DNA of 64,000 nucleotides from Kineothrix sp. IPX-CK (GCF_039134705.1 NZ_CP146256.1:4402001-4466000), one strand, 5' to 3'. Counted from the first letter of the stretch, positions 42,792-53,577 are shown. Translations and numbers: made by a program. Notes: a model not told the origin generated them from the letters alone.

Positions 42792-44207
42792 TTAATTGCC
42801 GCTTACAGAGTTATCACTTACGGAATTACCGCTTACCGTACTGCTGGAGGAGCTATTGCTGCTCACTGTCGTGCCGGTGCCATCCTCCTTCACTAAGTCC
42901 GTAAAGGAATAGGTCACGTCCTTCTCCTCATCATCAATCTGAACCGTATAGCTCTTTGTTACATATCCGGTCTTTCTGAAGGTTATCGTATGGGTACCCG
43001 CCTCTTTCTTGAAGTTAACAGGTGACATTCCTACATAAATGCCATCCAGATATACTTCCACATCGGAAGGCGAATCGATATATACTCTGTATGAGCTGGT
43101 CAGTTCATTGGAGGATACGCTGGAAGAGTCATCTGTTTCCTCCGCTTCTCCCTCCTCTAAGGTGACGCTTATGCTGGCTAATTCCTGACCCATTTTAATA
43201 TACTGGGTAACCGTCTCATAGCCGTCCGCCTTGGCAATCATCTGATGTACACCATACTCCAGTTCTACCGGCCCGGTGATATCCACCTCACTGCCATCGA
43301 TGTAAACAGTGGCCTCACTGGGGGTTACGGCGAAGATGATCTTACCGGTTTTAGGCGCTTGTGCCTTTACGTCGCTGACATCTAAGGTAACCTCTTGATT
43401 TCTATAAATAGTAACCTTTTTCGTCTCATCGATACCCGCTGCTGTCAGATGCACGTCATAGGTTCCCTCCGGCACTGCCAGAAGCATATCCTCCGCAATC
43501 TGACAGATGACGCTCTGACCTACCTCTATCCACCCGTCCTTTAGATATTCATCGTCACTGAGGCGCAGATAACCATGCCCCTGCTCCACCAATACGCTGT
43601 ACACCGTATTGCCTACGCCGCTTATTGTTACAATATCTCCCTTTACAATATCCTCGAATTGAGCTTCTTTATCTTCAGAGGTAACCACTACGTCATTTCT
43701 CAGGCTATAAACACTGCCGCCGATTGCCGCACTTCTATTTATGGTATCAAAATCATACTTCTCTACATTTTCGAAAATCCATGCATTTGCGGACAAATTC
43801 ATCTGCGCCAGCTTCTTCTTTGCTTTCAAAAAGGTCACATCTACGATATCTCCGCTCTTCATCTGAGTCATCGCCAGCGCGCCGCCGTACTTATCCGTAA
43901 TAACGGTGGTTCCGTCATAGGTAAGCGTGTAATCCTTTCCCGTCTCTATATTCATAAAGGTAATGCTGCCACTTTCTAAGTCCAGCTTCCTTATGACAGC
44001 CGTATCCGCTGAATCATAGCTTCCGGGCTTCGCAATGACAAATCCTGAATCATAGCTTTCATCCGTGGCTTCATGCGCCATACCTACCTTACCTTCGATG
44101 GGAATACCTCCTGCCGCAACCATGCCCGCAGTCAATATCAAAAGCACCGCCGCCGTAAAAACAATCGGCCTGCCCTTTCCAGTCCTCTTTCCAAAATTAC
44201 CGCGCAT
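42792..44207 (-). CDS. Membrane-anchored PEGA-domain protein
   Basis: A 471-residue protein with an N-terminal membrane anchor/signal (RPIVFTAAVLLILTAGMVAAGG), beta-rich middle part, and two PEGA domains: GKIIFAVTPSEATVYIDGSEV...ELEYGVHQMIAKADGYETV and YRVYIDSPSDVEVYLDGIYVGMSPVNFKKEAGTHTITFRKTGYVTK. The tail is Ser/Asn/Gly-rich (TVSGNSVSDNSVSGN). PEGA proteins are cell-surface; some bind the wall or envelope. ATG after GAGGAGGTGTATTC. 10 bases upstream of mazG, so probably co-transcribed with it. Function unknown. Confidence 0.8.
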   Translation of the reverse strand: MRGNFGKRTGKGRPIVFTAAVLLILTAGMVAAGGIPIEGKVGMAHEATDESYDSGFVIAKPGSYDSADTAVIRKLDLESGSITFMNIETGKDYTLTYDGTTVITDKYGGALAMTQMKSGDIVDVTFLKAKKKLAQMNLSANAWIFENVEKYDFDTINRSAAIGGSVYSLRNDVVVTSEDKEAQFEDIVKGDIVTISGVGNTVYSVLVEQGHGYLRLSDDEYLKDGWIEVGQSVICQIAEDMLLAVPEGTYDVHLTAAGIDETKKVTIYRNQEVTLDVSDVKAQAPKTGKIIFAVTPSEATVYIDGSEVDITGPVELEYGVHQMIAKADGYETVTQYIKMGQELASISVTLEEGEAEETDDSSSVSSNELTSSYRVYIDSPSDVEVYLDGIYVGMSPVNFKKEAGTHTITFRKTGYVTKSYTVQIDDEEKDVTYSFTDLVKEDGTGTTVSSNSSSSSTVSGNSVSDNSVSGN

Positions 44208-44262
44208 GAATACACCTCCTCATTTGTTGTGTTACCGTTCCTTATATCCTTGTTATTATATA

Positions 44263-45303
44263 CTAATCTGCCTCAAAAGAAAAGCATGCGTAAGTACTTT
44301 TATAATTTTCCAGGAAACTGATTTTAGCTTGCTCCTGCTCCAAAAGCTTCTCCAGCTTTTCCAGATTGCGCCCCGGAATCCATGCCTTTCCCGAATTATA
44401 ATAGAAATTCACGATCTTCCAGAATTTCTCAGGATATATGAAGCGGTAATACAGATGGGTATAATCCACAGGCGACATAGCTCTCTCGCCGCTGTACGCC
44501 TCCAGTAAAGTTATTCCAAGCTCCTTCGACCAGTCGCTCTTTTCTAACAGCTTACGCATAAAAAGGTACAGATCCCGCACAGGGCTATCTTTAATACATT
44601 TCTCGAAGTTGATGACTGCGAAGGTCTGCTCGTCGTTATTCCATGCAGCATTGCCGGAGGGTACAAGGATATTATGATACTGGTAGTCGCCGTGGCATAT
44701 GACGCAGGAACTTTTCTCCTGTCCGGAAGCCGTTTCCCTCAAATAAAATCGAACCTCTTCCGTTACCTGAAGTGCAAGGTCGAAGAAATAGTCGTAATGC
44801 TTTAACAGAAATATTTCGAAGTTGGTCTTCTGGCTTTTCTCCCTAAGAAATTTTCTTACCTTGCGCAATTCTTTATTATGCTTCTCATATTCCTTATCAA
44901 TTTTAAAACCTACATCCTCGTAGCTTCCCTGAAAACCGGATATATTGGAGGCATTATGAAGGAGGGCCAATGTTTTTACAGCTTGTATACATTCCTTGGT
45001 GTCACGAATGTTACATTCCCTGCCGTCAAAGTAGGTCTTTAATATGTATGGCACCTTATCCTGATCGTATACGATCAGCTCCCCGTCCTTAGACTTCAGA
45101 ATGGACTCTACCATATTAAAACCCTGCTTTTTTATGAAATTAAGCAGCGCATCCTGAAAAAATATCTTATCCCTGGGGCCTGCATATTCCTTTAAAATAA
45201 GCAGACCCTTGTCGGAGTCGCATAAAATCGCTCCTCTTCCTTTCCACGTTCGAAGCACGTCTATATCATAATTTTCAAGCACGCCGACTGCCCTGTCATT
45301 CAC
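44263..45303 (-). CDS. CotS-family spore coat protein, kinase-like
   Basis: About 346 residues of the CotS/YtaA group, a protein-kinase-like fold related to aminoglycoside phosphotransferases: LLILKEY at the ATP-binding Lys, CVICHGDYQYHNILV at the catalytic loop (HGDYQYHN) and FAVINFEKC in place of the usual DFD metal motif. In spore formers these proteins lie in the coat. Start chosen at a GTG after GGGGGGTATTCAC; an ATG five codons upstream has a weaker site. Asn in place of Asp in VINFE suggests weak or no kinase activity. Confidence 0.8.
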   Translation of the reverse strand: MNDRAVGVLENYDIDVLRTWKGRGAILCDSDKGLLILKEYAGPRDKIFFQDALLNFIKKQGFNMVESILKSKDGELIVYDQDKVPYILKTYFDGRECNIRDTKECIQAVKTLALLHNASNISGFQGSYEDVGFKIDKEYEKHNKELRKVRKFLREKSQKTNFEIFLLKHYDYFFDLALQVTEEVRFYLRETASGQEKSSCVICHGDYQYHNILVPSGNAAWNNDEQTFAVINFEKCIKDSPVRDLYLFMRKLLEKSDWSKELGITLLEAYSGERAMSPVDYTHLYYRFIYPEKFWKIVNFYYNSGKAWIPGRNLEKLEKLLEQEQAKISFLENYKSTYACFSFEAD

Positions 45304-45390
45304 GTGAATACCCCCCATATCGTAGTTCTATCCTATCTTATGAGATGATATAGAAAAGTATTCATCTATTGTTTTTCACATAATTGGAAT

Positions 45391-46728
45391 TCAATCAGGC
45401 CGCTTTATCTCTCGGGCGTACTTCAGGAGTTCTTCTTTGTTATTACGTTCAGGCTCCTCTAATACTACTTCAAGCAGCTGCTTCAGGACCTCTCCCAGTT
45501 CTCTTCCCGGCGCCATTCCGTCAGCAATGAGGTCACTGCCTGTTACAGCGAGAGTTTTAAGGGAAACGCACTCCTTCGCCGCTAATACTTTCTCATAGAT
45601 CCCGCGAAGCTGAGAAAGGGCATTAAGCTTTTCTTCCCTTTCATAATCGCTCTGCGCCAAGGCATCCGCAAGCTTAACGGCAAAGAGATAAGGGAAAATA
45701 TCTTCTCCTATTTTATAAATGGCTCTTCGCACGCCTCTGGCAGACAAATGCACGTCACAATCGTGATAGCGCACCAGCCTGGACACCTTATAAATCGTAT
45801 CGTTATCGAATTTCAGCCGGCGCAGCACTGCTTTAGAGATATCCTCACCCACCGTCCCGTGATTATAAAAATGGTCCACGCCAGTATCGTCCGTAGTTCT
45901 CGTCTCCGGCTTTCCCACATCGTGAAACAGCATTGTCAGCCGCAGCACTTTATCCGCCTCTATCTCCTGCATGGAATACAGGGTATGCTCTCCTACCGAA
46001 TAGACATGATGAGGATTATTCTGGGGAGTCGCCATACAACGGTCGAACTCCGGCAGGATAACCCTCGTGATCCCCGTCTCATAGCAAACCCTGAGATAAT
46101 CCGGATGAGGGGACAGAAGCAGCTTTACTAACTCTGTCTGAATCCGCTCCGCGCTGATATTTTTCAGATTCTCCGCCATCTCACCGATTGCCTTCTTCGT
46201 CTCTTCATGGATGATATATCCTAATTGCGCCGAGAAGCGGACCGCCCGCATCATGCGTAAGGCATCCTCGGAAAAACGTTCCTTGGGATTCCCTACACAG
46301 CGTATGACCTTCCTTCCAATATCCTGAATTCCTCCGAATACGTCGATCAGGCCACGGCTGTCGTTATATGCCATAGCGTTGACAGTAAAATCCCGGCGTT
46401 TCAAGTCCTCCACAACATCGGAGGTGAAAGTGACCTCCCTTGGATGCCTGCTGTCCTCATATTCCCCATCGATACGATACGTCGTTACCTCAAAGCCGTC
46501 CTTATCGATAAGAACGGTAACCGTACCGTGCTTGATCCCTGTATCCACGGTTCTTCTAAAAAGCTTCTTGATTTTATCCGGCTTGGCCGATGTGGTGATA
46601 TCCCAATCGTCCGGCTTTCGCCCAAGAATCGAATCTCTCACACAGCCGCCTACCGCATAGGCCTCGTATCCGGCATTCTCAATAACCGCTATAATCTCTC
46701 TTACCTTTTCCGGCAGCTCAATATACAT
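45391..46728 (-). CDS. cca: CCA-adding tRNA nucleotidyltransferase
   Basis: About 445 residues. Head domain AYAVGGCVRDSILGRKPDDWDITTSAKP gives the class II nucleotidyltransferase motif with DxD; RRDFTVNAMAYN, RFSEDALRMMRAVRFSAQLGY and the RNA-binding region follow. A C-terminal HD domain is present (LFHDVGKPETRTTDDTGVDHFYNHG). It builds or repairs the CCA end; neither tRNA gene seen here encodes CCA. Start chosen at the ATG of MYIELPEKVREI; an ATG 17 codons upstream lacks a better site. 65 bases downstream of ackA, same strand. Confidence 0.92.
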   Translation of the reverse strand: MYIELPEKVREIIAVIENAGYEAYAVGGCVRDSILGRKPDDWDITTSAKPDKIKKLFRRTVDTGIKHGTVTVLIDKDGFEVTTYRIDGEYEDSRHPREVTFTSDVVEDLKRRDFTVNAMAYNDSRGLIDVFGGIQDIGRKVIRCVGNPKERFSEDALRMMRAVRFSAQLGYIIHEETKKAIGEMAENLKNISAERIQTELVKLLLSPHPDYLRVCYETGITRVILPEFDRCMATPQNNPHHVYSVGEHTLYSMQEIEADKVLRLTMLFHDVGKPETRTTDDTGVDHFYNHGTVGEDISKAVLRRLKFDNDTIYKVSRLVRYHDCDVHLSARGVRRAIYKIGEDIFPYLFAVKLADALAQSDYEREEKLNALSQLRGIYEKVLAAKECVSLKTLAVTGSDLIADGMAPGRELGEVLKQLLEVVLEEPERNNKEELLKYAREIKRPD

Positions 46729-46792
46729 AAAAATAACTATGCCCTTTCCAAATACCCGCAGCCTCCCTGCCGCAGACACAAATTTGCGTCAG

Positions 46793-47995
46793 TTACATGC
46801 CCTTTATCAGCCTTACCGTTTCCCTCGCTATCGCCAGTTCTTCGTCTGTAGGCACTACCATCGTGACCACCCTCGCACCCTCATCGGATAGAATCACTTC
46901 TTTTCCCCGAAGCTTATTTTTCTCCTCATCGATATTGGTTCCGAGAAACCCAATATATTGTCCGATCAATTTACGCACCTGGGCATTATTTTCCCCCGCT
47001 CCTGCGGTAAAAGCGATGACGTCGACACCGTTCATCGCTGCCGCATAGGCACCGATATACTTTCCTACACGGTAAGCATAGGTTTCCAGTGCTGTCTGCG
47101 CGCTTTCGTTCCCAGCCTCAGCAGCCTCCGCCAAATCCCTGAAATCGCTGGAAAAGCCTCCTGATAAGCCCAGGACTCCCGATTTTTTATTGCATATATC
47201 GATTACCTCTTCCGCAGAGATATTTTCTTTTTTACTGATGAAAGTGATGATCGCAGGATCGATATCTCCGCTTCTCGTTCCCATAATCAAGCCTTCCAGA
47301 GGAGTCAATCCCATTGAGGTATCCACGGACTGTCCGTTCTTGACAGCGGATACACTGGCGCCGTTTCCCAAGTGGCAAACGATGATTTTTAACTCTTTCC
47401 TGTCTTTCCCAAGGATTTCTGCCGCTCTCCCTGAAACGAAATCGTGGCTTGTCCCGTGGAAGCCGTAGCGTCTTACCTTGTAATTTTCATAGTATTCATA
47501 AGGAAGGCCGTACATATACGCCTTCTTCGGCATAGTCTGATGAAAAGCAGTATCGAATACTCCTACCATCGGTACAGCCGGCATTACTTCCTTACAGGAG
47601 CGAATGCCGATCAAGTTGGCCGGGTTGTGAAGAGGTGCTAAATCATTGCATTCCTCCACCTGCTTTTGTACTTCCGCAGTAATGATAACGGAGGAAGCAA
47701 ATCTCTCCCCGCCATGAACGATACGGTGACCCACAGCGTCTATTTCGTCGAGAGAGTGGATGACTCCCACTTCTTTATCCGTCAATGTTTCTATCACCAG
47801 CTTCACAGCCGCCGTGTGGTCAGGCATGTCCACCTCTTTTTTCCATTTTTCCTTATCCGCAGGCTGATGAATGATAGAACTTGCATCTATGCCTATCCTC
47901 TCACAAAGTCCTTTTGCAAGGACTTTCTCGCTTTCGCTGTCGATCAATTGATATTTCAGAGATGAACTTCCACAGTTAATAACTAATATATTCAT
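46793..47995 (-). CDS. ackA: Acetate kinase
   Basis: 400 residues, the standard length. Motifs: MNILVINCGSSSLKYQ (phosphate 1), FDTAFHQTMP, YGFHGTSHDFV, CHLGNGASVSAV and FTAGAGEN. It makes ATP and acetate from acetyl phosphate. Start at the ATG after GGAGGAATAGATAGA. No pta gene is adjacent in the window; the gene is divergent from nifJ, which supplies acetyl-CoA. Confidence 0.95.
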   Translation of the reverse strand: MNILVINCGSSSLKYQLIDSESEKVLAKGLCERIGIDASSIIHQPADKEKWKKEVDMPDHTAAVKLVIETLTDKEVGVIHSLDEIDAVGHRIVHGGERFASSVIITAEVQKQVEECNDLAPLHNPANLIGIRSCKEVMPAVPMVGVFDTAFHQTMPKKAYMYGLPYEYYENYKVRRYGFHGTSHDFVSGRAAEILGKDRKELKIIVCHLGNGASVSAVKNGQSVDTSMGLTPLEGLIMGTRSGDIDPAIITFISKKENISAEEVIDICNKKSGVLGLSGGFSSDFRDLAEAAEAGNESAQTALETYAYRVGKYIGAYAAAMNGVDVIAFTAGAGENNAQVRKLIGQYIGFLGTNIDEEKNKLRGKEVILSDEGARVVTMVVPTDEELAIARETVRLIKGM

Positions 47996-48260
47996 TCTAT
48001 CTATTCCTCCATGTTTTCGCACTAATCCTCTTATTCTATGCCGGTACTAAAAGCGTTACTGTGAACAGTAACCTTTGTTAAATATTTTACAATAATATGG
48101 GCTTTATTTCTACCCTAATTTGTTTTATAATTTGTATTATAAAAAGTACACAAACTGCAAAAAATCCTATAGTAATAAAAAATTTAGTGTGATACTATGA
48201 TAATTATAGTAATCATTACTGTAATGTCTACTTTTTATACAAACAGAAGGAGGTTTCAAC
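47996..48260. promoter_or_regulatory. Divergent control region of ackA and nifJ
   Basis: 265 AT-rich bases. GTTACTGTGAACAGTAAC (48054-48071) is a palindrome related to the cluster at 38046. AGTAATCATTACT (48208-48220) is a second palindrome, 30-40 bases ahead of the nifJ ribosome site AGAAGGAGG. The latter could be an operator for nifJ. Clear -35/-10 pairs were not identified. Confidence 0.4.
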
Positions 48261-51200
48261 ATGGCACGAACAAAGAAAACAATGGATGGTAACCAAGCTG
48301 CTGCACATGTGTCCTATGCTTATAGCGATGTGGCTGCAATTTACCCAATTACCCCATCTTCCACTATGGCGGAAGTAACAGATGAATGGGCTACCGAAGG
48401 AAGAAAAAATATCTTTGGACAGACTGTCAAAGTGACGGAAATGCAATCAGAAGCCGGCGCTGCCGGTGCTGTTCACGGTTCCTTAGCTGCTGGTGCACTG
48501 ACTACTACATTTACCGCATCTCAGGGCCTTTTGCTTATGATACCCAACTTATATAAAATTGCCGGCGAGCTTTTACCCGGCGTCTTTAACGTTGCGGCAA
48601 GAACCATAGCAACCCATGCTCTTTCCATTTTCGGAGATCACTCCGACATTTATTCCTGTCGTCAGACCGGTGTGGCAATGCTGGCCAGCGGCAGCGTACA
48701 GGAGGTTATGGACTTAACACCCATCGCCCACCTTACCGCGATCAAAGGAAAGGTTCCCTTCATCAACTTCTTCGACGGCTTCCGTACGTCTCATGAGATG
48801 CAGAAAATCGACGTATGGGATTATGAAGACTTAAAGAACCTTTTGGATATGGATGCTGTTATGGCATTCAGAAAGAATTCTTTGAATCCCAATCATGCAA
48901 GAATGATGGGCTCCGCGCAGAATCCCGACATCTATTTCCAGGCGAGGGAGGCAAGCAACAGCTTTTACATCGCGCTGCCTGAGCTTGTAGAGTCCTATAT
49001 GCAGAAAATCAATGAAAAGATCGGAACCAACTACGGTCTGTTCAATTACTATGGAGCACAGGATGCAACTCATATTATCGTTGCTATGGGTTCCGTATGC
49101 GAGACAGTTAAAGAGACGATCGACTACTTAAATAAGAGCGGCCAGAAGACCGGTCTGGTCGAAGTACACCTTTATCGTCCTTTCAGCCCAAAGCATCTGC
49201 TTAGCGTTATTCCCGATTCCGTAAGCCAGATAACCGTACTGGACCGTACAAAGGAACCCGGCGCTATCGGCGAGCCTCTTTACCTGGATGTTATCGCTGC
49301 GCTACGCGACACGAAGTTCCACAATGTCCCTGTCCTCTCGGGAAGATACGGACTGGGTTCCAAGAATACCACGCCCGACCAGATTAACGCGGTATTCAAG
49401 AATAATGCGGAAAATGGCAAGAAGGTATTTACCATCGGTATCGTTGACGATTTGACTCACTTGTCTCTGAATATCGACGAGAATCTTCATACTGCTCCTG
49501 AAGGAACTATAGGATGCAAATTCTGGGGTCTGGGCGGCGACGGAACTGTCAGCGCCAACAAGAGCTCCATTAAGATCATAGGAAACCACACGAACAAATA
49601 TGTTCAGGCGTATTTCGATTATGACTCCAAGAAATCCAGAGGTATTACTGTATCACACTTAAGATTCGGCGATAAGCCTATCCGCTCCACTTATTTAATT
49701 AACCGGGCTGATTTCGTTGCTTGTCACAATCCGACCTATCTCCATAAATACAACATGGTTCAGGATGTGAAAGACGGCGGTACATTCCTGCTTAACTGCT
49801 ACTGGAAGGAAAAAGATTTAGAAGATAACATTCCCGGACAAGTAAAGCGTTATATCGCGGAGCATAATATTAATTTCTATATTATCGACGCTATCGAAAT
49901 CGGTAAAGAAATAGGCTTGAACGATAAAATAAGCACGATTTTGCAGGCAGCATTTTTCCGCCTTGCGAATATTATGCCAATCGATGAGGTCAGACAGCTC
50001 ATGAAGGACGCTGCCGAAGTCAGCTACCGCAAGAAAGGCGACAAGATCGTTCAGATGAACTTCGACGCTATCGACAGAGGTATTCAGGATGTAGTGAAGG
50101 TTAACGTTCCTAAGGAATGGCTGAATGCAGAGTACGAGCCTCTGGATGCGAAGCTGCTTCCCGATCGTCCGGAAGTTATCGATTTTGTAGAGCATGTTCA
50201 GAAAATAGTAAATGCACAGGAAGGAAATTCTCTTCCGGTATCTACTTTTGCTAAATATGTGGATGGTTCCACTCCCTCCGGCTCCGCCGCACATGAGAGA
50301 AGATATGTAACGACGGAAGTACCGGAATGGATACCGGAAAATTGTATTCAGTGTAATCGTTGTGCTTTCGTTTGTCCTCATGCGGTTATCCGTCCTGCAG
50401 CTATGACCGAGGAAGAAATAGCGAATGCTCCCGAAGGCATGATGTCCATCCCTATGCTCGGTATGCCCGGATATGTATTCTCTATCAACGTTTCCGAAGT
50501 GGATTGTACCGGCTGCGGCTCCTGTGCCGGCGTATGCCCGGGTAAGCAGGGACAGAAAGCTCTCACTATGTGCCCGATCAATGACCACGAACCGAGACAG
50601 CAGTACTTCGATTATGCGAAATCTCTTCCCGTAAAGACGGAAGCTGTAGAAAAATTCAAAGAAACTACCGTAAAGGGCAGCCAGTTCAAACGTCCGCTTC
50701 TGGAGTTCTCCGGCGCATGTGCGGGCTGTGGTGAAACCCCTTATGCAAGATTGGTAACTCAGTTGTTCGGAGACAGAATGTATATTGCAAACGCTACCGG
50801 ATGCTCTTCTATCTGGGGCAACTCTTCTCCTTCCACTCCGTATACGGTGAACGAACTGGGACAGGGCCCGGCATGGTCTAACTCCCTCTTTGAGGATGCT
50901 GCTGAATTCGGTTACGGCATGACTCTCGCTCAGAAAGCAATCCGCGGACGTCTCAAGGAAGAAATCGAGACATTAGCGGACAACGCGTCAGGCGACCTGA
51001 AAGATGCTGCTAACGGATGGCTGGATACCTTTGCTGACGGAGCATTAAACGGCGCTGCTACCGATAAATTGATTAACGCTCTGGAAGACAATACTTCCTC
51101 CGAAGCAAAAGAACTGTTGAAAGAGAAGGATTTCTTCTCCAAGAAGTCTCAGTGGATCTTCGGCGGAGACGGATGGGCATACGATATCGGCTTCGGCGGT

Positions 51201-51806
51201 CTCGACCATGTGATTGCCAGCGGCCAGGATATCAATATTATGGTATTCGATACGGAGGTATACTCCAATACGGGCGGACAGTCCTCAAAGGCTACTCCTA
51301 CCGGCTCTACCGCTAAGTTCGCCTCTGGCGGTAAGATAATGAAAAAGAAGGATCTGGCAAGCATCGCTATGAGCTATGGCTATGTATATGTAGCACAGAT
51401 CGCTATGGGCGCTGACTACAGTCAGACTGTAAAGGTTATCTCAGAAGCAGAGAAATATGACGGTCCTTCCTTGATCATCGCTTATGCACCTTGTATCAGC
51501 CATGGAATTCGTTCCGGCATGGGCAGCTCACAGCACGAAGAGGCTAAGGCTGTGGAGTCAGGCTACTGGCATTTGTTCCGTTACAATCCTGCTCTGAAAG
51601 AAGAAGGCAAGAATCCCTTTATTCTGGATAGCAAAGAGCCCACTCTTGCATACGAAGAATTCCTTGCGGGAGAAAACAGATATGATGTACTGAGGAGATC
51701 CAATCCCGAGAAGGCTGCGGAACTGTTCAGTGCAGCAGCAGAAAATGCGAAGGAACGGTTCGAATATTTGAACAGACTCGTCAAGCTGCACAGTACCGAA
51801 GGATAA
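48261..51806 (+). CDS. nifJ: Pyruvate:ferredoxin (flavodoxin) oxidoreductase
   Basis: A 1181-residue one-chain PFOR. Order: N-terminal domain ITPSSTMAEVTDEW, transketolase-like domains, gamma domain, two 4Fe-4S ferredoxin motifs (CIQCNRCAFVCPHAV and CTGCGSCAGVCPGK), and TPP domain with CAGCGETPYA and GDGWAYDIGFGGLDHV. It oxidises pyruvate to acetyl-CoA and reduces ferredoxin, the main energy step in anaerobes. ATG after AGAAGGAGGTTTCAAC. Followed by a rubredoxin gene; divergent from ackA. Confidence 0.97.
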   Translation: MARTKKTMDGNQAAAHVSYAYSDVAAIYPITPSSTMAEVTDEWATEGRKNIFGQTVKVTEMQSEAGAAGAVHGSLAAGALTTTFTASQGLLLMIPNLYKIAGELLPGVFNVAARTIATHALSIFGDHSDIYSCRQTGVAMLASGSVQEVMDLTPIAHLTAIKGKVPFINFFDGFRTSHEMQKIDVWDYEDLKNLLDMDAVMAFRKNSLNPNHARMMGSAQNPDIYFQAREASNSFYIALPELVESYMQKINEKIGTNYGLFNYYGAQDATHIIVAMGSVCETVKETIDYLNKSGQKTGLVEVHLYRPFSPKHLLSVIPDSVSQITVLDRTKEPGAIGEPLYLDVIAALRDTKFHNVPVLSGRYGLGSKNTTPDQINAVFKNNAENGKKVFTIGIVDDLTHLSLNIDENLHTAPEGTIGCKFWGLGGDGTVSANKSSIKIIGNHTNKYVQAYFDYDSKKSRGITVSHLRFGDKPIRSTYLINRADFVACHNPTYLHKYNMVQDVKDGGTFLLNCYWKEKDLEDNIPGQVKRYIAEHNINFYIIDAIEIGKEIGLNDKISTILQAAFFRLANIMPIDEVRQLMKDAAEVSYRKKGDKIVQMNFDAIDRGIQDVVKVNVPKEWLNAEYEPLDAKLLPDRPEVIDFVEHVQKIVNAQEGNSLPVSTFAKYVDGSTPSGSAAHERRYVTTEVPEWIPENCIQCNRCAFVCPHAVIRPAAMTEEEIANAPEGMMSIPMLGMPGYVFSINVSEVDCTGCGSCAGVCPGKQGQKALTMCPINDHEPRQQYFDYAKSLPVKTEAVEKFKETTVKGSQFKRPLLEFSGACAGCGETPYARLVTQLFGDRMYIANATGCSSIWGNSSPSTPYTVNELGQGPAWSNSLFEDAAEFGYGMTLAQKAIRGRLKEEIETLADNASGDLKDAANGWLDTFADGALNGAATDKLINALEDNTSSEAKELLKEKDFFSKKSQWIFGGDGWAYDIGFGGLDHVIASGQDINIMVFDTEVYSNTGGQSSKATPTGSTAKFASGGKIMKKKDLASIAMSYGYVYVAQIAMGADYSQTVKVISEAEKYDGPSLIIAYAPCISHGIRSGMGSSQHEEAKAVESGYWHLFRYNPALKEEGKNPFILDSKEPTLAYEEFLAGENRYDVLRRSNPEKAAELFSAAAENAKERFEYLNRLVKLHSTEG

Positions 51807-51891
51807 TTAATAACTTAATCATCAATAAAGATAGGAAAATCAGAAATATTTCCTATTTATATAAAAATCTTAAAGAAAGGATCAATAAATT

Positions 51892-52050
51892 ATGAAAAAG
51901 TATGTATGTACTGCATGTGGTTACATCTATGACCCTGAAATTGGAGATTCTGATGGAGATATCGCTCCCGGCACAGCTTTCGAAGACCTTCCCGACGACT
52001 GGACCTGTCCTCTCTGCGGTGTTGGAAAAGACTCTTTCGAAGAAGCATAA
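51892..52050 (+). CDS. Rubredoxin
   Basis: A 52-residue protein, [18 protein letters not shown]...[21 protein letters not shown]. The two CXXC knuckles (CTACG and CPLCG) bind one iron. It carries electrons in anaerobes, often for oxygen or peroxide detoxification. Starts after AAAGAAAGGATCAATAAATT, 85 bases past nifJ, and ends in a strong terminator. Probably co-transcribed with nifJ. Confidence 0.95.
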   Translation: MKKYVCTACGYIYDPEIGDSDGDIAPGTAFEDLPDDWTCPLCGVGKDSFEEA

Positions 52051-52063
52051 TTAAAAAAGCATG

Positions 52064-52105
52064 AAAACTGCCGGGGACGGGAATCGTCTCCGGCAGTTTA
52101 TTTTG
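52064..52105 (+). terminator. Terminator of the nifJ-rubredoxin unit
   Basis: AAACTGCCGGGGACG, GGAAT, CGTCTCCGGCAGTTT then ATTTTG: a 15-bp stem. An A run on the other side makes it usable for proS from the opposite strand too. Confidence 0.85.
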
Positions 52106-52146
52106 TATAAATAGGAAAGTGTGTAAAGCACCCTTTTGTTCTGAAA

Positions 52147-53577
52147 TTAATATGCTCTTCCCCAGTAAACCATTTTCTTTGCAGGCTTTCCGCAGTATAC
52201 ACATGTATCCGACAGACATTCCTGCTCGAAAGGCATACAGCGGCTGGTTACACTCATATCCTCTTTAATCTTTTCCTCACATTCTCTTTCCCCGCACCAC
52301 ATCGCTTTCACGAAGCCGGATTTTTCAGCGAATATCTTCACGAACTCCTCCTTCGTCCTCGCTTCGTAGATGTGAGATGACAAATGCGCTTTCGCTTTGT
52401 TGTACATGCCTTCCTGAATATCCTGAAGAATATCGGCTACCGCCTTTTCCAAGTCCTCCAGACCTACCTCGGTCTTTTCTCCGTTATCGCGCCGGCAGAT
52501 CACGCACTTGCCCGCTTCGATATCCTTAGGCCCGATTTCTATTCGAATAGGAATACCCCTCATCTCCTGCTCGGAGAATTTCCAGCCGGGACTCTTATCG
52601 GAATCGTCAACCTTCACACGGAAGCTTCCAAGCTTTCCTTTCAGCTCACAGGCTTTGTCCAGCACTCCTTCCTTTTTCTGCTGAATAGGAATAATCATCA
52701 CCTGAGTAGGTGCAACCTTAGGAGGCAGTACCAGACCGGAGTTGTCACCGTGAACCATGATGATGGCGCCGATGATTCTTGTAGACATTCCCCAAGAGGT
52801 CTGATTAACATATTTAAGAGTATTGTCTTTATCCGTGAACTGGATTCCGAAGGCTTTCGCGAAGCCGTCTCCGAAATTATGGCTGGTTCCCGATTGAAGC
52901 GCTTTACCGTCGTGCATAAGCGCTTCGATGGTATAGGTGGCCTCAGCTCCGGCAAATTTTTCTTTATCGGTCTTACGTCCCTTTACTACAGGAATCGCCA
53001 GCACCTCCTCGCAGAACTGTGCATATACGTTAAGCATCTGCTCCGTTCTCTCCTGCGCCTCTTTCGCGGTGCTGTGTGCAGTATGTCCCTCCTGCCACAA
53101 GAATTCTCTGGAACGAAGGAAGGGTCTTGTCTCCTTCTCCCAGCGCACTACGCTGCACCACTGGTTATAAATTCTTGGCAAATCTCTGTAGGAGTGAATA
53201 TCTCCTTTATAAAAATCACAGAAAAGCGTCTCAGAGGTAGGTCTCACGCACATTCTTTCCTGCAGGGGATTAAGACCTCCGTGAGTTACCCAGGCTACTT
53301 CGGGAGCAAAACCTTCTACATGATCCTTTTCTTTTTCCAAAAGACTCTCCGGAATGAACATGGGCATATACACATTCTCCACTCCCGTCGCCTTGAACAT
53401 ATCGTCAAGCTGTCTTTGAATCAACTCCCAGATCGCATAGCCTGCCGGTTTGAAAACCATGCAGCCCTTTACATTGGAATAGTCGATCAACTCTGCTTTT
53501 TTAACTACGTCCGTATACCACTGAGCAAAGTCCTCATCCATGGACGTTATTGCTTCTACTAATTTCTTGTCAGCCAT
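52147..53577 (-). CDS. proS: Prolyl-tRNA synthetase, archaeal/eukaryote-like short type
   Basis: 476 residues of class II aaRS. Motif 2 region [26 protein letters not shown], motif 3 region [22 protein letters not shown], and a C-terminal domain ending [24 protein letters not shown] with zinc-type cysteines and a terminal Tyr. There is no inserted editing domain, unlike the usual bacterial ProRS of about 570 residues. It charges tRNA-Pro. Start at the ATG after GAGAGGAGAAAGAAA. It is preceded by a T-box leader. Confidence 0.95.
   Translation of the reverse strand: MADKKLVEAITSMDEDFAQWYTDVVKKAELIDYSNVKGCMVFKPAGYAIWELIQRQLDDMFKATGVENVYMPMFIPESLLEKEKDHVEGFAPEVAWVTHGGLNPLQERMCVRPTSETLFCDFYKGDIHSYRDLPRIYNQWCSVVRWEKETRPFLRSREFLWQEGHTAHSTAKEAQERTEQMLNVYAQFCEEVLAIPVVKGRKTDKEKFAGAEATYTIEALMHDGKALQSGTSHNFGDGFAKAFGIQFTDKDNTLKYVNQTSWGMSTRIIGAIIMVHGDNSGLVLPPKVAPTQVMIIPIQQKKEGVLDKACELKGKLGSFRVKVDDSDKSPGWKFSEQEMRGIPIRIEIGPKDIEAGKCVICRRDNGEKTEVGLEDLEKAVADILQDIQEGMYNKAKAHLSSHIYEARTKEEFVKIFAEKSGFVKAMWCGERECEEKIKEDMSVTSRCMPFEQECLSDTCVYCGKPAKKMVYWGRAY

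Noticed and set aside
49818..50588. Long minus-strand frame of 256 codons inside nifJ
   Set aside because: It is the mirror of the strongly supported PFOR coding sequence, including its ferredoxin motifs; no ribosome site or family match.
52384..53562. Plus-strand frame of 392 codons opposite proS
   Set aside because: Shadow of the proS gene; the minus-strand protein has all class II synthetase motifs.
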